This document shows positions 14,557 to 15,732 of a DNA stretch of 15,732 bases, piece by piece (position 1 is the first letter of the stretch; each line of letters opens with the position of its first letter). Both the position numbers and the translations under genes were made by a program. The notes beneath the pieces were generated by a model. It worked only from the letters and a program-made list of their open reading frames with translations, was not told the origin of the DNA and did not search any database. The DNA is from an uncultured Ruminococcus sp. (lineage in GTDB: Bacteria > Bacillota > Clostridia > Oscillospirales > Ruminococcaceae): NCBI GenBank assembly GCA_947589205.1, contig CANQCJ010000024.1:1-15732 (forward strand), in the 5' to 3' direction.

Positions 14557-14781
14557 ATGGGATATATGCTTAAAAAGGAGGACAATTCCAACGGAGAGCC
14601 GGAGGATCTCGCGAGCGTTATCGACAAGCTTATGGCTGACGGAAGCGGCAGACTTACGGTGGATCTCAGCAATTTGGAAAACGGGATAACCTTTACAACG
14701 ACAAAAAGCACCGACTGCGGCAGTTTAGGCGCCTGCGCGCAGCCGAACGAAGCTTCGATAGACGAGGAGGGAGAACAATGA
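14557..14781 (+). CDS. Small acidic protein of unknown function between the two PFL parts
   Basis: Not a family I recognise. The 74 residues are strongly acidic (15 Asp/Glu against 5 Lys/Arg by my count), with a predicted helix around DLASVIDKLMADG, a strand-like LTVDLSNLENGITFTTT, and two cysteines in DCGSLGAC (54 and 60) near the acidic C-terminus. There is no signal peptide or membrane segment. GGAGGAGG at 14540-14547, inside the last codons of the pfl gene, precedes ATG 14557 by nine bases. Its stop overlaps the glycyl-radical gene as ATGA, so it is translated as part of the tripartite operon. It does not resemble any part of a standard PflB that I can recall. A role as linker, chaperone or activase docking factor is inference only. 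Confidence 0.8.
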   Translation: MGYMLKKEDNSNGEPEDLASVIDKLMADGSGRLTVDLSNLENGITFTTTKSTDCGSLGACAQPNEASIDEEGEQ

Positions 14782-15011
14782 GCGACAGGATAGATAATCT
14801 TGTGGGTCTGCTGGACGGCTATGTTGAAAAGGGCGGACATCATCTGAACGTCAACGTTTTTAACCGCGAAACGCTGATAGACGCTCAGAAGCACCCGGAA
14901 AAATACCCGCAGCTCACGGTAAGGGTATCGGGCTATGCGGTAAATTTCGTAAAGCTTACCAAGGAACAGCAGGACGATGTTATTTCAAGAACGTTCCATG
15001 AAAGCATCTGA
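14778..15011 (+). CDS. Stand-alone glycyl-radical domain of pyruvate formate-lyase (GrcA/YfiD-like)
   Basis: 77 residues that correspond to the C-terminal end of PflB: DNLVGLLDGYVEKGGHHLN, NRETLIDAQKHPEKYP, and the glycyl-radical motif RVSGYAV with Gly52 equivalent to the radical glycine 734 of E. coli PflB, ending with EQQDDVISRTFHESI as in full-length enzymes. In E. coli the separate protein GrcA (YfiD, 127 residues) supplies such a domain to oxygen-cleaved PFL, but there PflB itself is complete. Here the domain is missing from the large gene, so this protein is probably an essential subunit that carries the radical. ATG 14778 has GGAGGGAG (14766-14773) just upstream and overlaps the previous stop. 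A terminator follows about nine bases after its stop. Confidence 0.92.
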   Translation: MSDRIDNLVGLLDGYVEKGGHHLNVNVFNRETLIDAQKHPEKYPQLTVRVSGYAVNFVKLTKEQQDDVISRTFHESI

Positions 15012-15020
15012 ATAAAGCTC

Positions 15021-15065
15021 AAAAGCGGGAGTGCATTTAAAAACACGCTCCCGCTTTTTTTTTTA
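15021..15065. terminator. Bidirectional terminator after the PFL operon
   Basis: AAAAGCGGGAG (15021-15031) pairs perfectly with CTCCCGCTTTT (15048-15058), followed by a run of ten T (15055-15064). Read on the minus strand the same hairpin follows the small ORF ending at 15063, whose stop overlaps the T run, so it probably serves both convergent units. Confidence 0.9.
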
Positions 15066-15284
15066 TTTATTTTTCCCGAAAAATTTTTCAAAAATTTCCG
15101 CTATCTTAAAAGAATATGTTATCCTGTCGCTGCCCGGTTCTTTTTCGGCTGCCGCCGAGCCGGTGAGCTGCGGAAAGATCAACAGCTCCTTTTGCACCCG
15201 CGCAAGCTCCGGAGAATTCGGCGTGCCGAAGATAAGCGCCGCGGCAAAAGAAATAATGATCGACATTTTTAATTTTCTAAGCAT
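15063..15284 (-). CDS. Small hypothetical protein with a hydrophobic N-terminus
   Basis: A 73-residue ORF with a basic then hydrophobic start (MLRKLKMSIIISFAAALIFG) resembling a signal peptide or membrane anchor, followed by a polar region containing PNSPELARVQKELLIFPQL and a basic C-terminus (FGKNK). I do not recognise a family. On the minus strand ATG 15284 is preceded by GGGAG at a distance of about nine bases, and its stop runs into a shared terminator, which supports a real gene. No convincing promoter was found between it and the ABC transporter. There is no lipobox cysteine. Short length and lack of a known family keep confidence moderate. Confidence 0.5.
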   Translation of the reverse strand: MLRKLKMSIIISFAAALIFGTPNSPELARVQKELLIFPQLTGSAAAEKEPGSDRITYSFKIAEIFEKFFGKNK

Positions 15285-15361
15285 ATTTTTTCGCTCCCGT
15301 CTTTAAGATTATTATTATCATTGACAGAGAGCGGAAAAAATATGCAGCCTAACAATAAAAA

Positions 15362-15730
15362 TTATTCCAATTCAAACGCTCCGGTGTAGAGCTGATAATA
15401 CTTGCCCTTTTGCGCGATAAGCTCATCGTGGCTGCCGCGCTCGATTATCCTGCCCTGCTCGAGTACCATGATAACGTCGGAATTTCTTACGGTAGAGAGC
15501 CTGTGGGCGATAACGAATACCGTTCTGCCGTACATAAGACCGTCCATTCCGCGCTGAACGAGAGCCTCCGTTCTCGTGTCGATAGAGGAGGTCGCTTCAT
15601 CGAGTATCATAACGGGCGGGTCGGCTACTGCGGCGCGGGCTATCGAGATCAGCTGACGCTGACCCTGCGAAAGATTCGCTCCGTTTCCGGTAAGCATAGT
15701 GTTATAGCCGTCCGGCAGGCGGGTTATAAA
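15362..15730 (-). CDS. ABC exporter ATP-binding domain, 3' part
   Basis: C-terminal end of an ABC transporter nucleotide-binding domain; the rest, probably the membrane domain, lies beyond the window. The frame is open to the right edge, starting FITRLPDGYNTML. It holds the ABC signature LSQGQRQL, Walker B with the catalytic Glu (PPVMILDEATSSID), the D-loop SSID, and the switch His in VIAHRLST, then the usual end GSHDELIAQKGKYYQLY. The RLPDGYNTML lead and this ending are typical of fused membrane-ATPase exporters (multidrug or peptide type, MdlB/BmrA-like), not of importers. The substrate cannot be told. The stop is 77 bases from the start of the small ORF, on the same strand. Confidence 0.92.
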   Translation of the reverse strand, partial: FITRLPDGYNTMLTGNGANLSQGQRQLISIARAAVADPPVMILDEATSSIDTRTEALVQRGMDGLMYGRTVFVIAHRLSTVRNSDVIMVLEQGRIIERGSHDELIAQKGKYYQLYTGAFELE

Positions 15731-15732
15731 AT

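Noticed and set aside
14500..14800. Split PFL caused by two sequencing frameshifts
   Set aside because: The stretch between the parts has its own protein-like frame, and both later starts have strong ribosome sites, so error is the less likely explanation, though reads should be checked.
1..15732. CRISPR arrays, tRNA/rRNA genes, insertion sequences or prophage
   Set aside because: No regularly spaced repeats, cloverleaf-like sequences, transposase or phage proteins were seen on either strand.

Overview
The window looks like chromosomal DNA from an anaerobic gut-type member of the Clostridia (Oscillospiraceae/Ruminococcaceae-like). The evidence is the fermentative gene content (pyruvate formate-lyase, anaerobic ribonucleotide reductase activase, GTP-type PEP carboxykinase), short intergenic spaces, strong GGAGG-type ribosome sites, sigma-A-like promoters with 17-bp spacers, and frequent ATA (Ile) and AGG/AGA (Arg) codons. 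The taxonomic call is inference. I saw no phage genes, insertion sequences, tRNA/rRNA genes or CRISPR arrays; this is mostly housekeeping DNA.

Layout. (1) 3-300: the 3' end of mscL, with a zinc-ribbon tail, and its terminator. (2) 302-2241: pckG with a consensus promoter and a terminator shared with the convergent gene. (3) 2240-3612, minus strand: a TrhA/hemolysin III membrane protein and the manganese exporter mntP, each with its own promoter. (4) 3651-11065: one probable long operon on the plus strand. It holds a LacI-like sensor/GGDEF diguanylate cyclase, an asparaginase-like gene with no ATG/GTG/TTG start, uppP, nrdG, a separate MetH reactivation-domain gene, and metH interrupted by a one-base frameshift before its cobalamin part. 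It ends in a terminator. (5) 11125-12378: a somewhat divergent enolase. (6) 12401-15065: a pyruvate formate-lyase operon in which the enzyme is encoded in pieces. (7) 15063-15732, minus strand: a small secreted or anchored ORF and the 3' end of an ABC exporter.

The most interesting region is the pfl operon. The 692-codon first gene carries the whole catalytic barrel with the Cys-Cys pair but stops before the glycyl-radical domain. A 74-codon acidic protein of unknown function follows, then a 77-codon protein that is the missing glycyl-radical domain (RVSGYAV). Each of the three has a strong Shine-Dalgarno, and the last two overlap as ATGA. This looks like a naturally split enzyme with an exchangeable radical domain, comparable in concept to E. 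coli GrcA/YfiD, and not like a sequencing error.

Metabolically, enolase, PEP carboxykinase and PFL lie around the PEP/pyruvate node (PEP and oxaloacetate exchange; pyruvate to formate plus acetyl-CoA). metH with its activation partner makes methionine with B12. Two loci deserve care in annotation. The asparaginase start is probably ATA at 5652, because the first ATG lies after the catalytic TGGTIAG motif. The metH reading frame is broken near 10414-10443.
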